Source: Chitinophaga solisilvae
GTDB lineage: Bacteria; Bacteroidota; Bacteroidia; Chitinophagales; Chitinophagaceae
Assembly: GCF_009928525.1 (NCBI RefSeq)
Contig: NZ_JAABOK010000002.1
Location: 496,001-560,000, forward strand
Length of the DNA: 64,000 bases
Direction of reading: 5' to 3'
Shown here in pieces: positions 26,201-34,266 of this stretch. The notes under the pieces were generated by a model. That model did not search any database, was not told where the DNA came from, and was given only the letters and a program-made list of their open reading frames with translations. Numbering within the stretch: position 1 is the first letter of the stretch; each line of letters starts with the position of its first letter. Position numbers and translations under genes: made by a program.

Positions 26201-27819
26201 AAGAAGGAGGAAAGAAAATAGGACCTTCTATTGTATTGCGTGTAATGGCAGGAGATACGATACAAATAGGTGCTAAGGCATTTTATAAATCCAGTGGCCC
26301 TCAGGAGAAAAAATCGGGATTCCCCGCCGAGAACCTCCTCCCGGATTTAATTCAGGCGTTTGGAGGTAATTTTCCTTCAGATCAAACGCATGGTGGTAAT
26401 GCCTTGAATCAACAAACACCGTTCAACGCTAGTTTTTATAATAATGATTACCAACGCCTGAAAGAGAAGGAACCAGGCCAGTATCAATCAGATAAGCCCA
26501 GGGCTTACCTGAATTATGTCTTGTTCGATGATCAGTTCAAACTTGTAGATGAAAATAGTGGTGTAAAACAAGTTAAGGGGGAGCCAGAGCAACTGCAAGT
26601 ATTAACACAGGACAGAATGGCCATTAAGAAAAGTGGGTTCCTGTATGTTTATACCAGCAATGAAAGTCCGCAGGATGTATATTTTGATGATGTAGTTGTA
26701 ATGGATATTCCAGGGCCGGTGCTGGAAGAAACCCATTACTATCCATTTGGGTTAACAATGGAAGGGATTAGTTATAGTGCTTTGAGAGGACCCGGTTATC
26801 AACCTAATAACTTTAAGTTTACTGGCAAAGAAATGCAGAAGAATGAATTTTCCGATGGTACTGGCTTGGAAATGTATGATTTTGGAGCACGCTTCTATGA
26901 TCCACAAATTGGAAGATGGCATACACCAGATCCATTAAGTGAAACATCCAGAAGATGGAGCCCCTATGCGTATGTCTATAATAATCCAATGAAATTTACT
27001 GATCCTGATGGTATGGCAGCGCATCCGGTATCAGAATCAGGTAGTAATAACCCTGAATTTGATCCTGGTAAATATAAAGATGAGATAAAGGTTAAAGTAG
27101 AAATAGATCCTTACACCGGAGAGTTGACGTTTTCTATTTCTGGACCATGGCTGGGAGATGAGAAGAATTCTAAGGGTGGAAATAAGACTCAGCTCCAGAC
27201 ACAAACCCAAAATCAATCTCAGACGAATAACGCTTTTGTTGGTCTTTTACCAATTGCTGCGGAAGGGGCGGCTTACTTATATGGCGTAATGGCTTCATCC
27301 ACTTTTTATTCTTTTCCGACAAGTGATGCATGGGCTGCAGGGGTAAGTGATCTTAAATCAAAGTTTGTTTTTGTTGAAGGTGGAGGTAAAGCGGTATATT
27401 ATGCTAAGCAACTATACAATAAAATTGCTGGATTACCGGTATTTGCGGCAGCTCCAGTTAAGGCAATCTCTCGCACAGAACCTACTACACAGCTCCCATA
27501 CTCTGTTCCTTTTGTTGGGCACGCAAACAAAAAATCTAATACCAATCCCCATTTAGTTTATACCTTTACCTATAATCCTCCGGCGGGCTTTTCGCCTACC
27601 TTGAAATATGGAATTGCTTCCATGTACCCAGGAACTTTTGATTTTGATAGGCCGGAGTTACAGGTCGCGGCTTTCAGAGCTTTATATGGGGCCTCTGTAA
27701 ATTGGAGAGCGTTAGTTTTCACTCCTAATAGAGAAACCGCCCTGGATGTTGAAAGGAATGCCGTAAATGTACACATTGATGTATGGGGATATAGGCCTAT
27801 TGAACAGAAAAGACCTTAG
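23251..27819 (+). CDS. RHS-repeat polymorphic toxin with variable C-terminal domain
   Basis: This 1522-residue protein begins with a hydrophobic signal and a DUF6443-type N-terminal domain (VRTYEPFTPI ... STIYIDGIGRTLQTVVKGGS). Dozens of YD repeats follow (YDERRRQIMRKI, YDANGNILSM). The RHS-core hallmark runs HYYPFGLTM ... GARFYDPQIGRWHTPDPLSE ... YAYVYNNPMKFTDPDGM. After the core, residues ~1010-1437 form a linker. The last ~85 residues (VYTFTYNPPAGFSP, LKYGIASMY, RPELQVAAFRALYG, NRETALDVERNAVNVH) look like a compact toxin tip. The order of Tyr, YGI, Arg and Glu suggests a GIY-YIG-like nuclease fold, which is inference. The gene downstream is the natural immunity candidate. Confidence 0.85.
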   Translation: MGYPILYLKWIALIAIITLFHIESSGQNIPSKNTTVPVAVPAPMPSAPQNRLVNYVRTYEPFTPITDPMTIINAGDQEVKRSTIYIDGIGRTLQTVVKGGSGQYGRDIVSPIVYDSCGREQFKYLPYVQQTGNVNDGLFKSDPFNSQKAFYENNQLNPGIGEDKIFYSQVEYEPSPLNRVTKTYSQGNSWAKTGGNRPQTQLYQLNSPADSVRIWSISSGSNIPVSTGIYPTGVLQKNIAIDENGNQLVVFVNKDKQVILKKVQLNQTPGTAHMGWLCTYYVYDDFDKLRFVIPPLATEKITSSWDPSKVANGLCYIYKYDERRRQIMRKIPGADSTEFVYDTRDRLVFTKDGNLRSKGQWMFNGYDNQNRLVMTALYTNAAASRSLLQSGMDAASGYQELSYAFPGINDLVLASHNGSSLYQAKSSVTMENGFDSGLDADFLADINPNLDYGTTNIKVNNSLPQINNADLTPLSYIFYDSYNFTGAVQPLTGDFNKFSISSDQHPVAISGVSAMTRGLATGSKVRIINTDQWQTTTIYYNDQGQKIQSIKDNVSGGRDIVTTIYNFNGQPLAHYLRHRNQKSIIPEVTRLQTLTYDAASRLSSVKDRLNDNAAAEKVISLMEYDELGQLKAKRLGGIGAQQLERITYDYNVRGLLKTIGRNYLNNIDDSSHFGQEYNYDFGFQENQYNNNVAGIRWKGWNDKTSRAYGYQYDNSSRMTAANFSQQNTTGGNWLKDVKDFSVEGVSYDANGNILSMRQNGLVDNQISSIDRLKYTYEAFSNRLLAVKDTSTVPNLLGDFKDGNTSGDDYAYDSSGNIIKDLNRKISDIRYNYLGLPERITFANQSLIQYQYDANGTKIRKIVTDKSVTPAVSTMTDYIDGFIYRNDSLQIISHQEGRIRALYKVNAPVSFAYDFFVKDLLNNTRLILTDNKESLFYRASMETAVAAKENALFSNIESTRVPKPVGFPNDGNTDKNEFVAKLVAKEGGKKIGPSIVLRVMAGDTIQIGAKAFYKSSGPQEKKSGFPAENLLPDLIQAFGGNFPSDQTHGGNALNQQTPFNASFYNNDYQRLKEKEPGQYQSDKPRAYLNYVLFDDQFKLVDENSGVKQVKGEPEQLQVLTQDRMAIKKSGFLYVYTSNESPQDVYFDDVVVMDIPGPVLEETHYYPFGLTMEGISYSALRGPGYQPNNFKFTGKEMQKNEFSDGTGLEMYDFGARFYDPQIGRWHTPDPLSETSRRWSPYAYVYNNPMKFTDPDGMAAHPVSESGSNNPEFDPGKYKDEIKVKVEIDPYTGELTFSISGPWLGDEKNSKGGNKTQLQTQTQNQSQTNNAFVGLLPIAAEGAAYLYGVMASSTFYSFPTSDAWAAGVSDLKSKFVFVEGGGKAVYYAKQLYNKIAGLPVFAAAPVKAISRTEPTTQLPYSVPFVGHANKKSNTNPHLVYTFTYNPPAGFSPTLKYGIASMYPGTFDFDRPELQVAAFRALYGASVNWRALVFTPNRETALDVERNAVNVHIDVWGYRPIEQKRP

Positions 27820-27844
27820 ATTGATTAATGTCAAATTTTATAAA

Positions 27845-28618
27845 ATGTTAAGATTAGTATCACTTGGAATTGTTGAAATTAACCTATATGGAGAGGGTAT
27901 TTCATATATATATGCTGAGATGCTTAAAAAAAATGGAATTACTTTTTATAATCACATACAAATAATCCAAACATGTGAGAAAGATCAGAATTTAATCCTT
28001 CCACAAGGAAAAGACATTAACATTAAACTAACGTATGATGACGGAGAAGATTTCTCGTTGAAGGATGACTATAAAAAACAACTTTTCTTTGTTGATGTTG
28101 TACATACTGCTTTACTCTTTCTTGCTGCTAGGGATAACCGATTGGATGTTGAAGTGCTGAATTCTATTAAAGCTGAAATACTTTCCAACAATTTTAATAT
28201 CCCTATTAACTATAAAAGTTTCATATCCCCAAAGAATGAGTTACTCAAAGCAAATGTTATTGTTCACCCTTTGATGAGACATTTTAATGTTTATTTAGAG
28301 ATAGAAAAGAGCGGAGAACTATTGAAATCTTTATTGATTTATAAAGGGAAGCCTACCACCTTTTATCTTCCTGACTATTTCTCCAAAGGGAAATGGTCTA
28401 AAAACAATTTTGTTTTAAGTGGGCGCCATACCGATATGGAGATTAGTCTATCCCTAACTGATTTTAACCTTGAGTTTATTAATAAGTCTGGAATTGAAGG
28501 GAAAGCTCCTAAGTTTGAACTCATGAAAGCTGACTCAGACAAAGCTACTGCATTGAGTGATTATCTTCAAACACTGAATCCAGCAATTGTTGCAGTACTG
28601 ACTAGTAGTCAGAATTAG
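27845..28618 (+). CDS. Candidate immunity protein for the RHS toxin
   Basis: The ATG at 27845 (MLRLVSLGIVEINLYGEG) lies 26 bp after the toxin stop; the frame is open further upstream, but that part overlaps the toxin gene. The 257-residue product has no signal peptide or membrane segment, so it should be cytoplasmic. It is rich in Lys, Asn, Ile and Leu. I recognise no domain. Immunity is inferred only from position: a single small gene directly after the toxin tip, closed by a strong terminator. Confidence 0.55.
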   Translation: MLRLVSLGIVEINLYGEGISYIYAEMLKKNGITFYNHIQIIQTCEKDQNLILPQGKDINIKLTYDDGEDFSLKDDYKKQLFFVDVVHTALLFLAARDNRLDVEVLNSIKAEILSNNFNIPINYKSFISPKNELLKANVIVHPLMRHFNVYLEIEKSGELLKSLLIYKGKPTTFYLPDYFSKGKWSKNNFVLSGRHTDMEISLSLTDFNLEFINKSGIEGKAPKFELMKADSDKATALSDYLQTLNPAIVAVLTSSQN

Positions 28619-28640
28619 CATTCTGGTTTCATTGTCTGTA

Positions 28641-28699
28641 ATGTTAGAAACTAAAAAAATCGGAGTTCATAGAACTCCGATTTTTTTAATTTCTAACAT
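28641..28699. terminator. Bidirectional terminator/palindrome after the RHS module
   Basis: Arms 28641-28668 and 28672-28699 (28 bp, one mismatch) contain AAAAAAATCGGAGTTC and its complement, giving a GC-containing stem flanked by A and T runs on both strands. It closes the toxin-immunity transcript. Confidence 0.85.
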
Positions 28700-28799
28700 T
28701 TTTTGATAGTATTTTTTCTTTTTTATGAAGTACTCCCAAAAGTTAGGACAGCGCCGTAGGGCTTAACCTTAAATGCCTAAGGTAGAAATGTCGTTAGGT

Positions 28800-29715
28800 A
28801 AAATGAGTACCCTACTTACCAGATGTCTACATTTAATTATAAAAACATTGGCCCCGCATTAAGTATAGATGAAATGGCTTTTTCCAGCGGGGAATTGTAT
28901 ACAATCGTCACCAACAGGCTGGCTAAAGGGCGTAAAAGCTCAATAGTGGCTATGATCAAGGGTACTCAGTTTGAATTTCTCAAAGAAATACTATTTAAAA
29001 TCCCTAAACGCTTACGCCAGAGAGTACAGGAAGTTACGATCGATATATCTGGCAGCCTCAATAACTCAGTTAAAGCCCGCTTCACCAACGCCCATAAGGT
29101 GATAGATTGCTTCCGTGTACAACACCTGGCTTTTGACGCAGTGCGTGAAATAAGAATTGAACATCGTTGGGAGGCCCTGGAACAGGAAAATCTGGAATAT
29201 GAATAAGCAAAACGGGCAGCAATAAAGTATGAACCTGTCAGGCTACCTAATGGCGACACCGCTAAGCAGCTATTAGCCAGAGCAGATATTTGCTGTTTAA
29301 ACATCTCAGACCATGGACCAGAGAACAACAGCTGAGGACGGAATTACTATTCAGTCACTATCCCCTCTTTCATAAATCTTATCAACTATCCCCGCGTTTG
29401 GGTGAGATTTACAGGCAGTGTAAGTGTAAAGAAGAGACGTTTAAGAAACGGGCTTTGTGGTATAATGACGTAGAGGAAGCAGGGATATTTCATATTATCC
29501 TTCAAAACCGTTGCCAGGACAATCAGAACTCATTATCTGGGCATCCTCAACTTCTTCAATAACAGAGCGACAAATGCTGCTACAGAGGCCTTTAATGCCA
29601 AAATGAAAACCTTCAGGAATGCCCTAAGAGGTGTACGGGATATAGAATTTTTTTCTATACCGATTAACAAAATTATATGCTTGACTTTTTATGCTATCCC
29701 CCAACTTTTCAACTT
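28800..29715 (+). pseudogene. Degraded ISAon1-type (ISL3-like) transposase
   Basis: Pieces in three frames spell one transposase. 28823-29206 gives NIGPALSIDEMAFSSGELYT ... VTIDISGSLNNSVKARF ... VIDCFRVQHLAFDAVREIRI. After a TAA the same frame continues AKRAAIKYEPVRLPNGDTAK. A shift leads to LRPWTREQQLRTELLFSHYP. A second shift leads to YLGILNFFNNRATNAATEAF and NALRGVRDIEFF. The DDE core order (IDE..., TIDIS, E in ATEAFNAK) and the final RGV motif match ISAon1 transposases. The N-terminal region is missing. At least one nonsense and two frameshift changes make it inactive. Confidence 0.8.
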
Positions 29716-29879
29716 GATCCTTTAATACTTTATTCTTCAGATAAAATAATCAGAAAGCATATCTTATGCAGATGATAAATAAAATTCAATTGATGATAGT
29801 TTAATACTGTATTAATCAGCGAAGGCGGGGAACAATTAGTTGCAGGCATCAGCCACGTATAGGGGTAACCGTAAAGAAG

Positions 29880-29962
29880 TGGGCAGGATAGGATTCGAAC
29901 CTATGAAGTCGAAAGACAGCGGATTTACAGTCCGCCCCGTTTGGCCGCTCTGGAACCTGCCC
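29880..29962 (-). tRNA. tRNA-Tyr (GTA), right copy
   Basis: Identical to 18608-18690, with the same 7-bp acceptor, GTA anticodon and long variable arm. Here it sits 61 bp after tRNA-Asp on the same strand, so this is probably the ancestral arrangement. Confidence 0.95.
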
Positions 29963-29981
29963 TCACTATTTCAAATGTTGT

Positions 29982-30012
29982 AAAAAAAAGGAATAGACAT
30001 CGGTCTATTCCT
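29982..30012 (-). terminator. Terminator between tRNA-Asp and tRNA-Tyr
   Basis: On the minus strand a 10-bp stem AGGAATAGAC/GTCTATTCCT with loop CGAT leads into a run of eight T. It would end tRNA-Asp transcripts 19 bp before tRNA-Tyr starts, so tRNA-Tyr needs either readthrough or its own promoter. Confidence 0.7.
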
Positions 30013-30023
30013 TTAGTCTTTTG

Positions 30024-30097
30024 CGGACCAGACGGGACTCGAACCCGCGACCTCCGCCGTGACAGGGCGGCATTCTAACCAACTGAACTACTGATCC
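30024..30097 (-). tRNA. tRNA-Asp (GTC)
   Basis: The minus strand folds as a 74-nt tRNA: acceptor GGATCAG/CTGGTCC with one G-U pair, D arm AGTTCAGTTGGTTAGAAT, anticodon loop CTGTCAC (GTC) and T arm GCGGGTTCGAGTCCCGT. CCA is not encoded. Its last five acceptor bases lie inside the right direct repeat. Confidence 0.95.
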
Positions 30098-30171
30098 GTT
30101 TTATTTCAGCGAGTGCAAATGTAAACAGATTTTATTCATATTTACAAATTATCTGTAAAATTTTTTTTCGG

Positions 30172-31401
30172 TCATATATCAAACAGCTTGTTGCGGGCCA
30201 GCAGCGAAGCCCCGATAACACCTGCTTTTTTGCCGAGTTGAGATAGCTTGTAGCGGGTATCATTGTTCACCAGGCTTAACGAATATTTATTGATGGCGCT
30301 GCGTAACGGCAGGAAAATACTTTCTCCCGTAGCGGAAAGTGCTCCGCCCAGTATAATCAGTTCCGGGTTGTACAGGTTAATCAGTATCGCCACCCCTTTG
30401 CCCAGCTTCTCTCCGATGTCGGCAATCAGTTCTATCGCCAGGGTATCATCCTGGTTAGCCGCTTCCAGTATATCCGCTAACGTTATCTGCCGGATGTCCG
30501 GCACTTTGCGCGTAACTACGGATGTGGCGCCGTTCTCCAGGCGGCGTTTAAATTCACGGATCAGTGCCTGTCCGGATGTTTCGGTTTCCAGGCAGCCTTT
30601 CTTGCCACAATGACAAAGGATTTCATTGTCGAAGAACGGGATATGCCCGAATTCCCCCGCGAAACCGGACTTGCCGTAATACAGCTCCCCGTTAATCATA
30701 ACGCCCAGGGCTATACCGTAATCGGCGTTGATGAATATCACATCCTTCTCATCCTGCACAATGCCACTGCAGAACTCTCCGTAAGCCATTGACCGGGAAT
30801 CGTTTTCGATGTAGGTTTTAATGCCCAGCCGGCGTTCCAGTATTTTGGTGAGCGGCTCGTCATTGAAATGGAAATAGCTGTAGCTGTAACCTGTTTTATA
30901 GTTAATGCGGCCCGAAAGATTCACACATAACCCCGAAATCTTTCTGGCAGTGCCTTTCAGCTCTTTGGTAAAATGATTAATGAGCGTACACAACTCATCC
31001 AGCGAGGCCGCTGTATTACTCAGCTCAAAAGGGATCTGTTCCTGAAATCGTACCAGTTCCTTCTGAAAATTCAGTAATCCGATATTGATATGGTTGTTTT
31101 TTACTTCCACCCCCAGGAAAAACAGGGAGTTAGCCTCCAGTCCGTACAGGTTGGGCCGCCGTCCTACGGTGGATTCTGTTTTGCCGAAATCCTTTACCAG
31201 TCCCGCATTTATCAGTTCATTTATCAGTTCGGCAATTTTTGGGGAGCTGATATTCAGCATCTTGCTAAGATCAGCGATAGTGGTGTTACCCTGGTTGGCA
31301 AACCATGAAAGGATACTCTTTTTAAGCTGCAGGTTCTTATATGCAACACCTGAAAGGTCCTCGTTGTATAACTCGTTGAGAAATGAGTCGCTTTTAGCCA
31401 T
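30172..31401 (-). CDS. ROK-family transcriptional regulator
   Basis: This 409-residue protein has an N-terminal winged helix (LSWFANQGNTTIADLSKMLNISSPKIAELINEL) and a C-terminal sugar-kinase-like ROK domain. GEFGHIPF and the zinc motif CHCGKKGCLE are family signatures; the nucleotide-binding loop region is NLSGRINYK. ROK repressors of this kind (NagC/XylR-like) release DNA when they bind a sugar or sugar phosphate. No sugar operon adjoins it here. It is transcribed away from the EACC1/caspase genes across a 172-bp gap that contains three GTTGTA repeats at 31422-31440. Confidence 0.9.
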   Translation of the reverse strand: MAKSDSFLNELYNEDLSGVAYKNLQLKKSILSWFANQGNTTIADLSKMLNISSPKIAELINELINAGLVKDFGKTESTVGRRPNLYGLEANSLFFLGVEVKNNHINIGLLNFQKELVRFQEQIPFELSNTAASLDELCTLINHFTKELKGTARKISGLCVNLSGRINYKTGYSYSYFHFNDEPLTKILERRLGIKTYIENDSRSMAYGEFCSGIVQDEKDVIFINADYGIALGVMINGELYYGKSGFAGEFGHIPFFDNEILCHCGKKGCLETETSGQALIREFKRRLENGATSVVTRKVPDIRQITLADILEAANQDDTLAIELIADIGEKLGKGVAILINLYNPELIILGGALSATGESIFLPLRSAINKYSLSLVNNDTRYKLSQLGKKAGVIGASLLARNKLFDI

Positions 31402-31573
31402 GTAGTGTGTGCTGAGATTTGGTTGTAGTTGTAGTTGTAGGTGTACAAGATACTTGATTTTATTGAATTGAAAGAACCCTGCCCCATTTGTTAATCTTTA
31501 TAAAATTAACCGGCGCTAACATATTTATGGATTCCTGTAGGTTATTTTATAACTGTTTAAAAATTACTCATCC

Positions 31574-31930
31574 ATGCACCTGTATTTTTCGTTCCCCGGA
31601 CAAACATCCATCCGGCAAATACTTTTCCTCAAAGAATTATTGCAGTCCGCCGGTACTGATATGGCAGATTTTATGATCTCGCCGGCCGCATCCGGACAAA
31701 TGGGGGCCGGCGAATTTTTTCCCATACTGGCGGTTACAGTACCGGCCGGCCTGACTATCAGGGCACTGGCCACCTGTATGGTCACCTGGCTAAGGAATAC
31801 GCGCTGCGATATCACCATCCGGAAAGGCGACCAGTCGGTGGTGATCAGGAGCAGCCGCCCGGAAGAACTGGAAACACTGGTATTATCTGTATTGGAAAAG
31901 ATGAAGGAAACTGCAGATGTTATCGCTTAG
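31574..31930 (+). CDS. EACC1-like constant component of a caspase conflict system
   Basis: This 118-residue protein has the layout of effector-associated constant component 1 (EACC1): a short N-terminal alpha/beta part, then QMGAGEFFPILAVTVP, a hydrophobic stretch (AGLTIRALATCMVTWL), and the end strand RNTRCDITIRKGDQSVVI. In known families this small protein accompanies variable effectors such as caspases or trypsins in predicted prokaryotic conflict systems; its molecular role is untested. Its stop overlaps the caspase start by 14 bp, so translation is coupled. The assignment rests on pattern recognition and needs a profile search. Confidence 0.65.
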   Translation: MHLYFSFPGQTSIRQILFLKELLQSAGTDMADFMISPAASGQMGAGEFFPILAVTVPAGLTIRALATCMVTWLRNTRCDITIRKGDQSVVIRSSRPEELETLVLSVLEKMKETADVIA

Positions 31931-33275
31931 AACTATTATCCTCCTGATAGGAACAGGAAAGTATTCCGCCGGCAGCGGATTTGAATGTATCCCCAATATA
32001 ACCGTCAACCTGCAGGAGCTGAAACAGTTGTTCACAGACGAATCCCTGGGATATCATGCCTGTAATACCACCATCATCGAACTACCCGATAAAACCAGCC
32101 GGGAAATTATGATGGAGATATATAACGTTTGCGAGGAAGACCTGGCGGCCGGCCGGCTGATTATTTATTATGCCGGACATGGCGCCTTAAATCACAGAAA
32201 CCCCGAACAGGTATATCTTACCGGCACCGACAGCTGCGCCCACAATATCATGGTAACCGGTATCAACGGGCTGGTAATAAAGAATATAATCAGGGAGAGC
32301 AATGCCTCACAGAAAATATTTATTGTGGACTCCTGCTACTCCGGACAGCTGATCAGGCATATGTCTGCCGGCATTCCCGCAAACCCCGGCAGCTATTTCA
32401 GCGATATGAAGGGCAGCTATATTTTAAGCGCTGCCAAAAATTATACCCCCGCCTCCTTTGATGTGGATAACGCTCACGTACCTACGCATTTTACCGCAGG
32501 CCTGCTGCATGTCATTCATACCGGCTGCGATAACGGAGCGGAATACCTGAATATGGAAACGGTTTTTATGCTGGTAAAGGAAGAATTGACAAGATTGAAA
32601 AGACCGGTACCGGATAAGCTGTCCCAGGGAGATGCCTCCCAGTTTATAATTGCCCGGAATAGGCAGTACCAGGCCATAGACCCGGTTTTTGAAAATGAAA
32701 TAAGGAAGGGTTTTCTTGAATCAGCCGCTGTAAATAATTTTAAAGGAATTATTTATGCTGGTCTTATATTTATTTTTTGCATATTCTTGAATAATATGGT
32801 TAATTTCTACATGAGAAATTCCTCTCAGGAAAAGCGAAATCAATCTTATTATGTTATAACTTCTCCCACTCAGTCTGTAGAGAAACCGCTTCTGGATGTT
32901 TTCTATAACCCGGAACTTCCGCCTGTCCGTGTCCGTAAAAGTGAAGAGTTGCTGAATGAAACCTTCCTGTTGCTGGAGGCTGTCTCCACTGTAGGACAAG
33001 GCGTTGAGCGCGGTGAAGAAGACAGTCTCGGACAATCCCGTTTCCTGGATGCCATCAGTACCTGCGCTCATCATTACCTCCGTAAAAGAGATACGGCTAC
33101 GGCTTTAAAATACCTGCGTATGGTAACGCATCCGGAAATACCAGCAGACAGTATATGGGCGGCCGGTATACGGCGGCATCCCTGCATGCAGGAATTGTTT
33201 GCACAGGAATCCGGCCTGCACAGGGCAGATACAGCTTCCGGCCTGCTGACTGCACAGCAGGATGCCGCTCCCTGA
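31917..33275 (+). CDS. Caspase-family (C14) protease with a membrane segment
   Basis: This 452-residue protein has an N-terminal caspase/metacaspase domain (1-245) with catalytic His88 in YYAGHG and Cys140 in VDSCYSGQ. The context (LIIYYAGHGA, IFIVDSCYSG, GSYILSAAKN) is that of prokaryotic C14 enzymes. One membrane helix follows at ~276-298 (IIYAGLIFIFCIF), with about 150 C-terminal residues beyond it that I do not recognise. A membrane-bound caspase would cleave host or invader proteins when triggered. It is coupled to the EACC1-like gene. No TPR, WD40 or NTPase sensor is fused or adjacent, which is unusual for prokaryotic caspases. Confidence 0.85.
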   Translation: MLSLRTIILLIGTGKYSAGSGFECIPNITVNLQELKQLFTDESLGYHACNTTIIELPDKTSREIMMEIYNVCEEDLAAGRLIIYYAGHGALNHRNPEQVYLTGTDSCAHNIMVTGINGLVIKNIIRESNASQKIFIVDSCYSGQLIRHMSAGIPANPGSYFSDMKGSYILSAAKNYTPASFDVDNAHVPTHFTAGLLHVIHTGCDNGAEYLNMETVFMLVKEELTRLKRPVPDKLSQGDASQFIIARNRQYQAIDPVFENEIRKGFLESAAVNNFKGIIYAGLIFIFCIFLNNMVNFYMRNSSQEKRNQSYYVITSPTQSVEKPLLDVFYNPELPPVRVRKSEELLNETFLLLEAVSTVGQGVERGEEDSLGQSRFLDAISTCAHHYLRKRDTATALKYLRMVTHPEIPADSIWAAGIRRHPCMQELFAQESGLHRADTASGLLTAQQDAAP

Positions 33276-33280
33276 AATAA

Positions 33281-33305
33281 AAAAAGCAGCAGATTGCTCT
33301 GCTGC
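33281..33305 (-). terminator. Terminator of the bestrophin gene
   Basis: On the minus strand, GCAGCAG-AGCAAT-CTGCTGC is followed by a T-rich run (TTTTTTTATTT). It lies 28 bp beyond the bestrophin stop and directly after the caspase stop on the opposite strand, so the two genes converge on it. Confidence 0.75.
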
Positions 33306-33333
33306 CTCTCTCTAATAAAGCCAGTGTTCAATA

Positions 33334-34248
33334 TTAAAGAAGATAATATCTTGCTTCCTGTCTTACCTCTACCTGTGGCTCGTACTGCTCGTTGAGCATC
33401 TGCCGCAGGTCTTTCTCGATATTCGTGGCGATGGTCGTCATCGGCGTATCGGTAGGTTTGTTTTCAAACGGATCCTGGAGATTGATACCCATCCGCTCTA
33501 TCAGCAGGAAGGACGCCGCAATGGCTACTACCAGCGGTATCTCCATGAAGCCCAGGGAATCTATGAGGGCAAACGGCAGCAGGAGAATGAAGAAGATCAC
33601 CGTGAAATGCGTATACAAACTATATGTTGCAGGGAACACGGTATTCTTGATCCTTTCACATTTACCCATCGCATCGCAGAGGCGCGACAGGGTGGCGTCT
33701 ATGCTCACCTGCTGGTATTGATTGATCCAGCCGTTTTCCAGCGCATGTTTCAGATCCTTTCCATGTAATAGCAACAGGCCAGCCGGCACATTATCAAATC
33801 TGGCCACATAATTAAGCTCCCTCCTTGTCAGCAATCTGTCCAAACCCTTGATTGGATCAGTCTTCCTCAGCGATTGACCGAGGCTATAGCACCAGGCTGC
33901 CTGTCGCTTTACAAATCTTTCTCTGAAATGCTCCAGCTCTTCTGCCTGATACGGGCTGTCTGTCAGCGTTAATATCTGCCTGGTCAGCGAGCGGGAATCA
34001 TTTACAATGGCGCCCCATATACTCCTGGCTTCCCACCAGCGGTCGTACGCCTGGTTGGAACGGAAAGCGAGCAGTAAGGACAAAACGGTTCCCAGTACCA
34101 TGGGTACGGCTATGGGAATGCTTATTTCAGTAAAATCAAACCGGTAGTACAGCAGGTTGATGAGCATGGTGTATGCTGCTACCATCAGTATTTCGTACTT
34201 GATTTTTCCGAAGACATATTTGAATGGGATATTTTTTCTAAGTAACAT
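33334..34248 (-). CDS. Bestrophin-family channel protein
   Basis: This 304-residue membrane protein shows the conserved bestrophin N-terminal block LLAFRSNQAYDRWWEARSIWG and a C-terminal pair of hydrophobic helices (HFTVIFFILLLPFALIDSLG, PLVVAIAASFLLIERMG) followed by DPFENKPTDTP. The bacterial family forms pentameric ion channels, some of them cation-selective. It is the second gene of a leftward pair: the universal-stress-type gene ends 18 bp upstream. The pair's promoter carries an 11-bp repeat array. Confidence 0.88.
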   Translation of the reverse strand: MLLRKNIPFKYVFGKIKYEILMVAAYTMLINLLYYRFDFTEISIPIAVPMVLGTVLSLLLAFRSNQAYDRWWEARSIWGAIVNDSRSLTRQILTLTDSPYQAEELEHFRERFVKRQAAWCYSLGQSLRKTDPIKGLDRLLTRRELNYVARFDNVPAGLLLLHGKDLKHALENGWINQYQQVSIDATLSRLCDAMGKCERIKNTVFPATYSLYTHFTVIFFILLLPFALIDSLGFMEIPLVVAIAASFLLIERMGINLQDPFENKPTDTPMTTIATNIEKDLRQMLNEQYEPQVEVRQEARYYLL

Positions 34249-34266
34249 AACTCCCGTTTTTTAAAG

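Larger units (their letters stand above)
29721..30028. repeat. Island-flanking direct repeat, right copy (contains tRNA-Tyr)
   Basis: Partner of 18447-18756. It begins at TTTAATACTTTATTCTTCAG directly after the transposase remnant and ends five bases into the 3' end of tRNA-Asp. The distance between equivalent positions is 11,272 bp in the identical section. Confidence 0.92.

Noticed and set aside
28735..28760. GTACTCCCAAAAGTTAGGACA as an IS end
   Set aside because: It resembles ends of IS3-type elements, but no partner end or OrfA was found, so it is not listed as an element.
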